Shown here: positions 1 to 8,100 of the stretch, in pieces | Numbering within the stretch: position 1 is the stretch's first letter | Layout: every line of letters begins with the position of its first letter | Origin: Rhizobium bangladeshense | GTDB taxonomy: Bacteria; Pseudomonadota; Alphaproteobacteria; Rhizobiales; Rhizobiaceae | DNA length: 34,543 bases | Direction of reading: 5' to 3' | NCBI RefSeq assembly: GCF_001662075.1 | Contig: NZ_LYPL01000027.1 | Span: 1-34,543 of the forward strand | Notes under the pieces: model-generated | Seen by the model: the letters and a program-made list of their open reading frames with translations, nothing else | The model's database searches: none | Told to the model about the DNA's origin: nothing | Made by a program: the position numbers and the translations under genes

Positions 1-1
1 C

Positions 2-106
2 GCCAAGCTCAAACAATGGCGACGTCTCGCCACACGCTACGACAAACTCGCAGCCAATTTCCTCGGCTTCATCAAGCTGGCAAGCATCATGCTTTGGCTC
101 AAATAG
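2..106 (+). CDS. IS5-family-like transposase, C-terminal fragment cut by the window edge
   Basis: The first 34 codons of the window read in frame from base 2 and end at TAG (104-106). The peptide (AKLKQWRRLATRYDKLAANF, then LGFIKLASIMLWLK) has the look of the C-terminus of IS5-group DDE transposases common in Rhizobium and Agrobacterium, where an Arg/Lys-rich 'WRRLATRYDK' stretch is followed by a short hydrophobic helix. Only the tail is visible, so the catalytic DDE residues cannot be checked. A RIME-like repeat follows within 20 bases, so the insertion sequence probably entered next to or within that repeat. The assignment rests on remembered family similarity; the IS group is uncertain. 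Confidence 0.72.
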   Translation, partial: AKLKQWRRLATRYDKLAANFLGFIKLASIMLWLK

Positions 107-125
107 TTAATTTGTCACCACGGCC

Positions 126-287
126 TAGAGCATTTCCGTTTTTCTTCGAATCACGAAAATCGTCTATCTCTTTGTTTTCACGCAATTCCGGGCGCAAAAC
201 TGTGCAGCGGTTTTGCGATAACGACATGCGTGAAATAAAGAGCTAAAGCGCGACGAGCGAATCTGAAAGATCGCGACGCGCTTTAGG
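126..287. repeat. RIME-like rhizobial intergenic mosaic repeat with terminal hairpin
   Basis: This non-coding stretch begins TAGAGCATTTCCG and carries the A/T-rich 'tctatctctttgttttcacgc' type core (here about 160-182) and the 'gcagcggttttgcg' segment typical of RIME-type mosaic elements scattered in rhizobial genomes. It ends in a 9-bp inverted repeat, TAAAGCGCG (244-252) and CGCGCTTTA (277-285), which could also end transcription of the tetR gene arriving from the right. The family name is from memory; the hairpin is directly visible. Confidence 0.65.
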
Positions 288-291
288 AGCC

Positions 292-795
292 TCAGGCCAG
301 CGCGGCAGTGCCGCTGTCGAAGACGGAATGGTCGTCGAGGACGTTGGCGGCCAGCATCGCGCCTTCCAGGGTGGCGATGACATGGACGGCGGCGTCCCTG
401 GTCAGCCCGGCCTGCATCAGCCTTTCGATCCCGAGCAGGAAGAACCGCCGCACCTCAACCCTGACTTCCTCGGCAAGATCGTGCGAGGTCGCGGCCATGG
501 CGCCGCAGAGGCACATCCTGGCGTCGCGACGCAGCGCCTCGCGGAAGACCTGCCGCCAGGCGGCGACGATCTCCTCGCCGGCCGCCTGGCGCTGATCGAC
601 GGCCTGGAGAAACCGATCGGTGTAGCGGCGGGCGACGGCTGCGGCGAGCTTCTCCTTGGCCGGAAAATGATAATGCACCGAGGAGGCCTTGACGCCGACG
701 TCGGCGGCGACGTCGCGGTAGCTGAAGCCGCTATAACCCGCCCCGCGGATCCTCTCCTCGGCGGCATCCAGGATTGCCTCTGATGTTTCGGTCAT
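292..795 (-). CDS. TetR/AcrR-family transcriptional repressor
   Basis: This 167-residue protein is a normal length for TetR regulators. The N-terminal helix-turn-helix lies at about residues 20-45 (GYSGFSYRDVAADVGVKASS, followed by VHYHF), and the KEKL that opens helix 4 follows at about 47-50. The rest is the variable ligand-binding and dimerisation domain. It is transcribed away from an SDR gene 113 bp distant, and two copies of an 18-bp palindrome lie between them, so it very probably represses both itself and the SDR-AhpD operon. The inducer is unknown; the targets suggest a reactive carbonyl, quinone or other electrophile. The ATG at 795 is chosen because it directly precedes the TETSEAIL helix and sits next to the operator. 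Confidence 0.9.
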   Translation of the reverse strand: MTETSEAILDAAEERIRGAGYSGFSYRDVAADVGVKASSVHYHFPAKEKLAAAVARRYTDRFLQAVDQRQAAGEEIVAAWRQVFREALRRDARMCLCGAMAATSHDLAEEVRVEVRRFFLLGIERLMQAGLTRDAAVHVIATLEGAMLAANVLDDHSVFDSGTAALA

Positions 796-808
796 GCGCC
801 CATCCTCT

Positions 809-826
809 CTATCTAATGTTAGATAG
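809..826. promoter_or_regulatory. TetR operator 1 (tetR-proximal)
   Basis: CTATCTAATGTTAGATAG is an 18-bp palindrome with one asymmetric central pair, starting 13 bases upstream of the tetR start codon. It matches operator 2 at 17 of 18 positions. The position fits autorepression of tetR. Confidence 0.8.
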
Positions 827-866
827 GGGTTGTGCTTTCCGGAAGCAAGCTTTATGTCCGGGGTAT

Positions 867-884
867 CTATCTAACGTTAGATAG
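867..884. promoter_or_regulatory. TetR operator 2 (SDR-proximal), perfect palindrome
   Basis: CTATCTAACGTTAGATAG is a perfect 18-bp palindrome, 20 bp when the flanking T/A pair is counted. It lies 24 bases before the SDR start codon. The centres of the two operators are 58 bp apart. The site would overlap the promoter or ribosome-binding region of the SDR operon. Confidence 0.82.
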
Positions 885-908
885 ACAAAACAGCCAAAGG
901 AGAAGCGT

Positions 909-1676
909 ATGAGATTTGCAGGCAAGGTGGTCGCCATCACCGGCGGCGGTTCCGGCATCGGCCGGGAAGCGGCAGCCCGTTTCGTGGCGGAGGGCGCCAA
1001 GGTCGTGATCAACGGCCGCGACCGCGAAAAGCTCGAAGCGGCGGCCCGCGACATCGATCCGAGCGGCAGGGCCGTGATCGTTTCGGCAGGCGACATCGCC
1101 CGGCCGGAAACCGGCGCGGCCTTGGTCGACGCCGCCCTTTCCCGCTTCGGCCGGCTCGACGTGCTGGTCAACAATGCCGGCGTCTTCAATCCGAAGCCGT
1201 TCCTCGAGCTGACGGAAAAGGATTACGACTGGTATCTGGACACCATCCTCAAGGGCAAGTTCTTCACCGCCCAGGCGGCCGCCAAGGCGATGAAGGACAA
1301 TGGCGGCGCCATCGTCCAGACCGGCTCCATGTGGGCGATCCAGGCGATCGGCGCCACCCCGTCATCAGCCTATTCGGCGGCCAAAGCCGGCGTCCATGCG
1401 ATGGTCCGCAACCTGGCGATCGAGCTGGCGCCCTATAATATCCGCATCAATGCCGTGGCGCCGGCCGTCGTCGAGACGCCGGTCTACAACACCTTCCTCT
1501 CCGATGATCAGGTGAAGCAGGTGCTGCCGAGCTTCAATTCCTTCCACCCGCTCGGCCGCAACGGCCAGCCGCGCGATGTCGCCGAGGCGATCCTGTTCCT
1601 CGCCTCCGAGCAGGCCTCGTGGATCACCGGCACGATCCTGCCGGTCGACGGCGGCGTCACCGCCGGCCGGCACTAA
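909..1676 (+). CDS. SDR-family NAD(P)-dependent oxidoreductase (classical type)
   Basis: This 255-residue classical short-chain dehydrogenase/reductase has the cofactor loop TGGGSGIG (11-18), the NNAG motif (87-90), a catalytic Ser near 139 (TGSM) and the YxxxK pair at Tyr154 and Lys158 (YSAAK). The C-terminus ends in the usual 'ITGTILPVDGG' signature. It should reduce or oxidise a small carbonyl/alcohol substrate in the cytoplasm; the substrate cannot be told from sequence. The ATG at 909 has an AAAGGAG ribosome-binding site. It forms an operon with the AhpD-like gene 11 bases downstream and is likely repressed by the divergent TetR protein through the palindromes at 809-884. Confidence 0.93.
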   Translation: MRFAGKVVAITGGGSGIGREAAARFVAEGAKVVINGRDREKLEAAARDIDPSGRAVIVSAGDIARPETGAALVDAALSRFGRLDVLVNNAGVFNPKPFLELTEKDYDWYLDTILKGKFFTAQAAAKAMKDNGGAIVQTGSMWAIQAIGATPSSAYSAAKAGVHAMVRNLAIELAPYNIRINAVAPAVVETPVYNTFLSDDQVKQVLPSFNSFHPLGRNGQPRDVAEAILFLASEQASWITGTILPVDGGVTAGRH

Positions 1677-1687
1677 GGAGAGCCGGC

Positions 1688-2038
1688 ATGAGCCATATGC
1701 AGGACTGGAACGCCTATCGCGGCACGCTGCTCGGCCGGGTCGGCGACTTCGCCAAACTCAGCCCCGACGTGCTGCGCGGGTTGAACATGATCGAAGGCAG
1801 CGGCGGCAAGACCGGTAAGCTCGCGCCGAAGATGCACGAGCTGATCGCGCTCGCTGTCGCGGTCACCACCCGCTGCGACGGCTGCATTGCCGTGCACGCC
1901 AAGAAGGCCGTCGAGCTCGGCGCCTCCGAGGGCGAAATCGCCGAGGCCCTCGGCGTGGCGATCGCACTCAACGCCGGCGCCGCGCTGACCTATACGGCGC
2001 GGGTGTTCGACGCGATCGAGGCTTTGCCGGAGCGGTGA
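1688..2038 (+). CDS. Carboxymuconolactone decarboxylase / AhpD-family protein
   Basis: This 116-residue alkylhydroperoxidase-like protein has the redox motif CDGC (Cys63 and Cys66) followed by His70, with Glu51 in the preceding helix (HELIALAVAV), the arrangement used by AhpD-type peroxidase or disulfide reductase cores. Such proteins are usually small all-helical oligomers. The start at 1688 is chosen because GGAGAG precedes it and the protein then has the family length; a longer in-frame reading from 1619 would overlap the SDR gene. It follows the SDR by 11 bases and is presumably co-repressed by TetR. A joint role in detoxifying peroxides or reactive carbonyls is an inference. Confidence 0.9.
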   Translation: MSHMQDWNAYRGTLLGRVGDFAKLSPDVLRGLNMIEGSGGKTGKLAPKMHELIALAVAVTTRCDGCIAVHAKKAVELGASEGEIAEALGVAIALNAGAALTYTARVFDAIEALPER

Positions 2039-2045
2039 TGGCAAT

Positions 2046-2085
2046 GCGGGCGGGCGCATGGCGATGCCAGCGCCCGCTTGCCCGC
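2046..2085 (+). terminator. Possible terminator hairpin after the SDR-AhpD operon
   Basis: GCGGGCGC (2050-2057) pairs with GCGCCCGC (2070-2077) around a 12-base loop, just after the stop codon. There is no clear T-run, so factor-independent termination is only possible, not shown. Confidence 0.35.
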
Positions 2086-2093
2086 CGTGCTCG

Positions 2094-2150
2094 GCTGTGG
2101 ATCCCAGGGTCAAGCCCTGGGATGACGGAGGAGAGGTGGTGGCGGGACAG
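2094..2150 (-). repeat. Palindromic repeat, minus orientation
   Basis: ATCCCAGGG-TCAAG-CCCTGGGAT (9-bp stem, 5-base loop) is followed by the conserved tail GACGGAGGAGAGGTGGTG. This is the minus-orientation form of the repeat that recurs through 2094-5110 and, with other stem sequences, at 10.4-10.8 kb and 33.8-34.4 kb. It has no partner to its left. Confidence 0.85.
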
Positions 2151-2274
2151 GTCGACTCCGGCGGCGCGATAAAGCTTCTGACGGAGGAGAGATAGTGCCG
2201 GACGCGTCGGTTCCGCCGGCGCGATGCAAAAGCGGCGCGTCCTGCACCGGCGGTGCGTGTGGTGAGAACGCCAA

Positions 2275-2700
2275 CCCCACACTCCGTCATCCCAGGGCTT
2301 GACCCTGGGATCCACAGCCGAGCACTCTGCCGGAATGGCAGGATATGTTTACATCGTCACCAACCAGAAAAACGGCACCCTCTATATCGGCGTGACATCC
2401 GATCTGGAGCGCCGCATCTATGAACATCGCGAGGGGCTGACGCCTGGCTTTGCCTGGAAATATGGATGCACCCGCCTCGTCTGGTACGAGGAGCATTGGG
2501 ACATCGGCAGCGCGATCCAACGCGAGAAGTCATTGAAACGGTGGTATCGGCAATGGAAGATCGACCTGGTCGAATCGATGAATCCCGAGTGGGACGATCT
2601 CTATCTTACGCTGTGGTGATGCCGGCTGCGTCTTCTGCAGTGCCAGCCGCATGGATCCCAGGGTCAAGCCCTGGGATGACGGAGGAGAGGTGGTGCCGGG
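2275..2700 (+). mobile_element. Repeat-bracketed GIY-YIG unit, copy 1
   Basis: A plus-orientation palindrome (stem ATCCCAGGG 2289-2297, loop CTTGA, stem CCCTGGGAT 2303-2311) lies 23 bases before a GIY-YIG gene, and a minus-orientation copy lies just after it (about 2655-2693). The gene is therefore enclosed by inverted copies of the same palindrome. About 55 bases upstream of the first palindrome (2220-2274) are also shared with copy 2. The mobile nature is inferred from the duplication and the bracketing. Confidence 0.55.
2335..2619 (+). CDS. Small GIY-YIG nuclease-domain protein, copy 1
   Basis: This 94-residue protein is a single GIY-YIG domain of the UPF0213/YhbQ-like type. The GIY half is VYIVTN (5-10), the YIG half is LYIGVTSDLERR (16-27) with the catalytic-type Arg, and a Tyr-Glu-His (29-31) and later Glu residues follow. 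Family members are small standalone DNA-nicking nucleases. The start at 2335 is chosen because MAGYVYIV is the usual N-terminus and the second copy starts identically; earlier starts read into the palindrome. It differs from the copy at 2988 at five residues (7, 35, 71, 82, 91), so both reading frames have been kept intact. Its placement between inverted palindromic repeats suggests a role in repeat movement, which is unproven. Confidence 0.85.
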   Translation: MAGYVYIVTNQKNGTLYIGVTSDLERRIYEHREGLTPGFAWKYGCTRLVWYEEHWDIGSAIQREKSLKRWYRQWKIDLVESMNPEWDDLYLTLW

Positions 2701-2704
2701 ACGC

Positions 2705-2811
2705 CTAGAGCAATTCCAGGAAAAGTGCGAAGCGGTTTTCCGTCCGGAATTGCGTAAATCCAAAAAGTTAGAGCGGTTCTGCGCTTCCGTCAAAAGCTGA
2801 ACCGCTCTAAT
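2705..2811. repeat. RIME-type mosaic element
   Basis: TAGAGCAATTCC (2705-2716) is mirrored by GGAATTGC (2746-2753) with the typical AAGCGGTTTTCC core. A second hairpin, AGAGCGGTTC (2770-2779) with GAACCGCTCT (2799-2808), closes it. It lies between the two GIY-YIG units. The element name is from knowledge of rhizobial repeats; both hairpins are visible in the sequence. Confidence 0.75.
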
Positions 2812-2928
2812 CTCGCCGGCGCGATGAAGCTTCCTGACGGAGGGAGATTGCTGCACGCGTCGGCTCCGCCGGCGCGATGCAAAAGCGGCGCGTCCTGCAC
2901 CGGCGGTGCGTGTGGCAACAAAGCCAAC

Positions 2929-3350
2929 CCCACACTCCGTCATCCCAGGGCTTGACCCTGGGATCCACAACCAAGCACTCTGCCCACATGGCAGGATATG
3001 TCTACGTCGTCACGAACCAGAAAAACGGCACCCTCTATATCGGCGTGACATCCGATCTGGAGCGCCGCATCTATGAACATCGTGAGGGGCGGACGCCCGG
3101 CTTTGCCTGGAAATATGGCTGCACCCGCCTCGTCTGGTATGAGGAGCATTGGGACATCGGCAGTGCAATCCAGCGCGAGAAGTCGTTGAAGCGCTGGAAC
3201 CGGCAATGGAAGATTGATCTGGTCGAGTCGCTCAATCCCGAATGGGATGATCTCTATCCGACGCTCTGGTGATGCCGGCTGCGTCTCCTGTCGTGTGCTT
3301 CCCATGGATCCCAGGGCCAAGCCCTGGGATGACGGAGGAGGTGGTGCCTG
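2929..3350 (+). mobile_element. Repeat-bracketed GIY-YIG unit, copy 2
   Basis: It has the same architecture as copy 1: a plus-orientation palindrome (2942-2964), the GIY-YIG gene, then a minus-orientation palindrome (3308-3330). Upstream homology to copy 1 starts around 2865 with the 'gatgcaaaagcggcgcg' segment. The downstream palindrome has one stem change (ATCCCAGGG-CCAAG). The two units are diverged copies, not a recent duplication. Confidence 0.55.
2988..3272 (+). CDS. Small GIY-YIG nuclease-domain protein, copy 2
   Basis: This 94-residue paralogue of the gene at 2335 has V7, R35, N71, L82 and P91 as the only differences. The VYVVTN and LYIGVTSDLERR motifs and the conserved Glu-rich middle (YEEHWDIGSAIQREKSLKRW) are intact. 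The ATG at 2988 follows 23 bases after the palindrome stem, the same spacing as in copy 1. Keeping both copies open while their DNA has diverged suggests selection on the protein or recent spread. No adjacent gene points to a cellular pathway. A UPF0213-type housekeeping role is the alternative to a repeat-mobility role. Confidence 0.85.
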   Translation: MAGYVYVVTNQKNGTLYIGVTSDLERRIYEHREGRTPGFAWKYGCTRLVWYEEHWDIGSAIQREKSLKRWNRQWKIDLVESLNPEWDDLYPTLW

Positions 3351-3537
3351 GATGGCGCGGGAGAGGTAGTGCCGCGTTGGCTGTGGAGAGGTGGTGCTTG
3401 GCTTGGCCGTGGAAAAAAAGGGACTGGGTTGACTGAGCAGAAGTGGTGCCGGGATCCATAAGCCGCGCCGGACGCGATGAAGCGAACCGCGAGCGCGGCG
3501 CGACCAGCTGCATTGCCGATTGTCGAGAACGCCAACC
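3300..3537. other. Non-coding repeat debris between palindrome units
   Basis: After the minus-orientation palindrome at 3308-3330 this stretch contains degenerate copies of the conserved repeat tail (forms of GAGAGGTGGTGCC near 3388-3400, 3443 and elsewhere) with no stem. I see no gene in it. It looks like eroded copies of the same repeat family. Confidence 0.5.
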
Positions 3538-3692
3538 CCACACTCCGTCATCCCAGGGCTAGACCCTGGGATCCACAGCCCGGCGCGCGGCTTCGATTGT
3601 TTCCCGGCAGGCCATCACTCTACACGCAGCGCCAGCCGCATTCATCCCAGGGTCTAGCCCTGGGATGACGGAGGAGAGGTGGTGCCGGGACA
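3538..3692. repeat. Inverted palindrome pair enclosing non-coding DNA
   Basis: A plus-orientation palindrome (3549-3573, loop CTAGA) and a minus-orientation one (3645-3670, loop TCTAG) flank about 75 bases without a gene. The matching loop change in both members (CTAGA and its complement TCTAG) suggests that the pair arose or was copied together. It resembles a non-autonomous version of the GIY-YIG units. Confidence 0.75.
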
Positions 3693-3827
3693 GGTCAACT
3701 CCGTAGCGCGATGACGCTTCTGACGGACGAGAGGTGGTGCCTCGACACAAAGCTCGCCGGTGAGATGGAGACACCACAGGCGCCGCTGAAGCTGCACCGC
3801 CGGTGCCTATGGCGAGAACGCCAACCT

Positions 3828-3975
3828 CACACTCCGTCATCCCAGGGCTTGACCCTGGGATCCACAGCCAAGCACGCAGCTTCAATAATTTCCTGCAGGT
3901 CATCACCCTTCCCGTAGTGCCAGCCGCATGGATCCCAGGGTCAAGCCCTGGGATGACGGAGGAGAGGTGGTGCCG
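3828..3975. repeat. Inverted palindrome pair
   Basis: A plus-orientation palindrome (stem 3838-3860) and a minus-orientation partner (3932-3954) enclose about 70 bases without coding content. The minus member forms the start of the 428-bp tandem repeat that follows. Confidence 0.75.
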
Positions 3976-4225
3976 GACACACAGGCCGGCGCGGACGAGA
4001 GGTCGTGCCGCGAAGCATCGCCAGCAGCGGCGATGAAGCGACGGCAGATGTGGGCATTATAGGCTGCGCCGACGGAGCGTTTGGCGAGAACGCCAACCCC
4101 ACTCTCCGTCATCCCAGGGCTTGACCCTGGGATCCACAACCCCGTGCTCGGCTTCAATAATTTCCCAGCTTCGGCTGCCATCTCTGTTCACGCAGTGCCA
4201 GCCGCATGGATCCCAGGGTCAAGCC

Positions 4226-4366
4226 CACTGCTGTCCGGTTTAAATTTGGTGGACATGGCGCACCGTGTTGATTCTACTCGTATTCGGATGTTTGGCGACA
4301 ATCCCGGACACGAAAGAGGAGCAACACCGTGCGCCATGTCCACCAAATTTAAACCGGACAGCAGTG
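4226..4366. mobile_element. 141-bp MITE-like element, copy 1
   Basis: The ends CACTGCTGTCCGG and CCGGACAGCAGTG form perfect 38-bp terminal inverted repeats, extending to 45 bp with one mismatch. The element is flanked by a 9-bp direct repeat GGTCAAGCC (4217-4225 and 4367-4375), which is a target duplication. The target is the palindromic repeat: the 9 bp are its 5-base loop plus two stem bases on each side. There is no coding capacity, so movement would need a transposase supplied in trans. The first 21 bp equal those of the element that begins at 34419. Confidence 0.88.
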
Positions 4367-4653
4367 GGTCAAGCCCTGGGATGACGGAGGAGAGGTGGTG
4401 CCGGACACACAGGCCGGCGCGGACGAGAGGTCGTGCCGCGAAGCATCGCCAGCAGCGGCGATGAAGCGACGGCAGATGTGGGCATTATAGGCTGCGCCGA
4501 CGGAGCGTTTGGCGAGAACGCCAACCCCACTCTCCGTCATCCCAGGGCTTGACCCTGGGATCCACAACCCCGTGCTCGGCTTCAATAATTTCCCAGCTTC
4601 GGCTGCCATCTCTGTTCACGCAGTGCCAGCCGCATGGATCCCAGGGTCAAGCC

Positions 4654-4794
4654 CACTGCTGTCCGGTTTAAATTTGGTGGACATGGCGCACCGTGTTGAT
4701 TCTACTCGTATTCGGATGTTTGGCGACAATCCCGGACACGAAAGAGGAGCAACACCGTGCGCCATGTCCACCAAATTTAAACCGGACAGCAGTG
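4654..4794. mobile_element. 141-bp MITE-like element, copy 2
   Basis: It is identical to the copy at 4226 and displaced by exactly 428 bases, so it was copied by the tandem duplication and is not a second transposition. The same GGTCAAGCC direct repeats flank it (4645-4653 and 4795-4803). Confidence 0.88.
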
Positions 4795-4956
4795 GGTCAA
4801 GCCCTGGGATGACGGAGGAGAGGTGGTGCCGGACACACAGGCCGGCGCGGACGAGAGGTCGTGCCGCGAAGCATCGCCAGCAGCGGCGATGAAGCGACGG
4901 CAGATGTGGGCATTATAGGCTGCGCCGACGGAGCGTTTGGCGAGAACGCCAACCCC

Positions 4957-5110
4957 ACTCTCCGTCATCCCAGGGCTTGACCCTGGGATCCATGCGGCTG
5001 CCACTGCGGGAGGAGCGATGGCCTGCTGGGAAACAATTGAAGGCGCGTGCCTGGCTGTGGATCCCAGGGTCAAGCCCTGGGATGACGGAGGAGAAGTGGT
5101 GCCCTGAGAT
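4957..5110. repeat. Last inverted palindrome pair of the cluster
   Basis: A plus-orientation palindrome (about 4968-4990) and a minus-orientation one (5061-5083) with the tail GACGGAGGAGAAGTGGTGCC enclose about 70 bases. The rest, to the end of the aas gene at 5152, is a short degenerate tail copy. No gene is seen. Confidence 0.75.
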
Positions 5111-5151
5111 GGAGGAAAGGTGGTGCCTTCCCCCAAAATCCAACGCCCGCG

Positions 5152-8100
5152 CTACGCCGCCTCTTCCTTCTCAGCCGCCCTCTCCGCCAGCTTGCGCGCC
5201 GCGACGAAATCGACCTTGCCGGAGCCCAGCACCGGCACCTTGCCGATGGTGATCTCGGCCGGCACCATCATGTCCATGGCGCCCCTGGACTTGGCGAAGG
5301 CGAGGAATTCGGCGCGGGTGGCGGTTTCGGCTTCGGTGAGCAGCACCAGGCGCTCGCCCTTCTTCGGGTCGGGCAGTGAGGAGACGACCGACAGCGCCCC
5401 AGGCCAGAGCTCGGCGGCGAGCGCCTCGATTGCCGCCAGCGACACCATTTCGCCGCCGATCTTGGCGAAGCGCTTGGCGCGGCCGCGGATCTTGACGAAG
5501 CCGTCCTCGTCGATGGTGACGATGTCGCCGGTGTCGTGCCAGCCATCGGCGAGCGGTTCGAGCACGCCCGGCCTTTCGGCACGGAGGTAACCGGCCATGA
5601 CATTGGCGCCGCGCACATGCAGGCGGCCGCCCTCGTCGATGCCGGGCACCGGCTCGAGCTTCCATTCCATGCCCGGCAGGATTTTGCCGACCGTGCCGGA
5701 GCGGTTGTACATCGGCGTGTTGATCGAAATGACAGGCGCGGTCTCGGTGACGCCGTAGCCTTCGAGGATGCGCAGGCCGAATTTTTCCATATAGGTGTGG
5801 CGGGTCGAAGCCTTCACCGGCTCGGCGCCGGAGAAGATGTAGCGGATCGAGCGGAAATCGTAAGGATGCGCCGTCCTGGCATAACCGTTGAGGAAGGTAT
5901 CGGTGCCGAAGATGATCGTGGCGTTGGAGACATAGATCAGCTCCGGCACGATGCGGTAATGCAGCGGCGAGGGATAGAAATAGACCGGCACGCCCGAGAT
6001 CAGCGGCAGCACGGTGCCGGCCGTCAGGCCGAAGGAATGGAAGACGGGCAGGATGTTGAACACCTTGTCGCCGCTGTGGAAATCGATGCGGGCGGCGGCC
6101 TGGGCGGCGTTCGACAGGATGTTGCGGTGGGTCAGCACCACGCCCTTCGGCGTGCCTTCCGAGCCCGAGGTGAAGAGGATGACGGCCGGATCGTCGGCCT
6201 GGCGCTTGACGAGCGGCCGCGCCTTGCGGAGAAGCCCGATGAGCTTGTCCTTGAAACCGATCTCGGCTCTGAGATCATCGAGCCAGACGACCGTCAGCTG
6301 CTTTTCCAGCTCCTCGATGACAGGGCCGAGCTTGGCCTGGGCGACGAAGGCGCGCGAGGTCAGCACGTGTTTGACCTCAGCCGCCCTGCAGGCGGAGAGA
6401 ATGTTGGCCGCACCCGCGGTAAAATTCAGCATGGCCGGCACCTTGCCGGCCGACATGACGCCGAGAATGGTGGCGGCGGCGCCATTGGCATTCGGCAGCA
6501 TGACGCCAAGGTTCTGTTCGGGGAAACGGGCGCGGAACTTGGCGCCGAGCACGGCGGCACCGGTCAAGAGCTTGCCGTAGGTCAGCCGGCCGGTGACCGG
6601 ATCCTCGACGGCGAGCTTGCCCATGCCGAATTCGTAGCCTGCCCGGATGACGCGGTCGAGCACGGTCGAGGAAGTATCGGCGGTGCGGAACAACAGGTTC
6701 GACATCACCTGGTAGAGGGCAGCACCTGCCGCCGTGCGGCGCTTGCGGCCTTTCAGCTCCGGTTCCACCTCGAGCTTCACCGGCTCGAGAATGGTGACCT
6801 TGACCTTGGGGAACAGCCGGCGGCGGATCTTGCCGTTGTCGAGGTAGGAGAAATAGGTCTTCTCCAGCCCGTCGATCTTGACCGGCACCACCATCGAGCC
6901 TGTTTTGTCGGCGACCATGGCCGCACCGTCATAGACCTTCATCAGCGTGCCGGTCACCGTCAGCCGGCCTTCGGGGAAGATGCCGATCGGGTTGCCTTCC
7001 TGCGCCACCTTGATCAGCGAGCGCGTCGCCATCGGCTTGGTCGGGTCGAGCGGCAGGAACTTGCACATTTTCAGGAAGGGGCGCACCCACCAGGCCTGGG
7101 CGATCTTGTAATCGACGGCAAAGACCGGCTCTTCCTCGGTGATGGCGAGCGCCAAGGCGCCGTCGAGCAGGCTCACATGGTTGAGCGCAATGATCGGCGC
7201 CGGGCCGGCCTTCTTGATATTCTCCAGCCCCTCGACCTCGAGCCGCATGAAGGCGCGGAACAGGATCGAGATGAAATCGCGGAAGGCATTGGTCGGCAGC
7301 GTCTTCAGCATCAGCCAGGCGACGGCGAAATTGACGATGCCGAGGCCGATCAGAATCTCAGGGATGGAAGCGCCGAGCGCCTGGATGACGGCGACGAGGC
7401 CGAGGCCGACGGTGATGAACAGCGCCGAGAGCACATTGGCGGCACCGATGACGCGGGCGCGGCGGTCCTCATGCGCCCATGTCTGCAGGCCGGCGAAAGT
7501 CGGTACGGCGATGAAGGCGCCCGAGATCGCCATGCCGGCGAGATCGATGGCGACGCGGATGGTATTTTCGCCGGCAAAGAAATCGAGGATCGTCGTCGCG
7601 TGTGAGGTCGAGGTGAGGCCCCAGAGGTTCCAGGCGAGATCGAGGCTGAAGAGGCCGAGCAGCGCGGTTCCGACGGGGGCCGGCAGCAGCACGATGCGGC
7701 CCGCCGACATCCAGGCGGCGATGCCGGAACCAACGGCGACGGCGACGGCGAAGACCGTGAGATAGGCCGGCACGACGAGCTCGGAGCCGCCGAGCAGCTC
7801 GGTCACCATGGTCGGCAGGATGGAGAGGATGAAGGCGCCGACCAGCCAGAACCAGCAGTTCATCAGCGCCGAGCGCCACAGCCGCTTGTCCTCACGGATT
7901 TCCATGACCAGCGTGTAGCTGGAGCGGATGACATTGCGGTCGATCTGAAGATCCGGCGCCTTGGAGCCGGTCGCCGGGATCATCCGGGCGGACAGCCAGC
8001 AGAGCAGCGACAGCCCCATCATCATCGAGCCGAACAGCAGCACATTGTCGCCGCTGGAAGAGGCAAGGGCGGCGATGATCGTGCCGCCGAGAATGGCGAT

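Larger units (their letters stand above)
3940..4992. repeat. 428-bp tandem repeat, two full copies plus a 197-bp partial copy
   Basis: The segment starting GTCAAGCCCTGGG at 3940 recurs at 4368 and 4796, an exact 428-base period. Copies 1 (3940-4367) and 2 (4368-4795) read identically. The third matches to about 4992 and then diverges just after a plus palindrome. Each full unit holds one plus palindrome, one minus palindrome and one 141-bp MITE-like element. The break points lie in palindrome sequence, which points to unequal recombination between repeat copies. Reading frames inside are repeat-derived and not believed. Confidence 0.9.

Noticed and set aside
2530..2970. Long minus-strand frames across the palindromic repeats
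   Set aside because: They translate the repeat (WIPGSSPGMTE-type peptides recur in every copy), a known artefact of this repeat family and not a gene.
4081..4892. Two identical 127-residue open frames in the duplicated region
   Set aside because: They are read through palindromes and the MITE; the frames have no plausible start signal and arise from repeat sequence.
3940..4992. Regular direct repeats that might be a CRISPR array
   Set aside because: The period is 428 bp with no short repeat-spacer alternation and no cas genes; it is a tandem duplication of palindromes and a MITE.
5536..7605. A 689-residue open frame on the plus strand
   Set aside because: It is antisense to the aas coding region, where all motifs fit; its His/Asp/Arg-rich composition is typical of a high-GC shadow frame.
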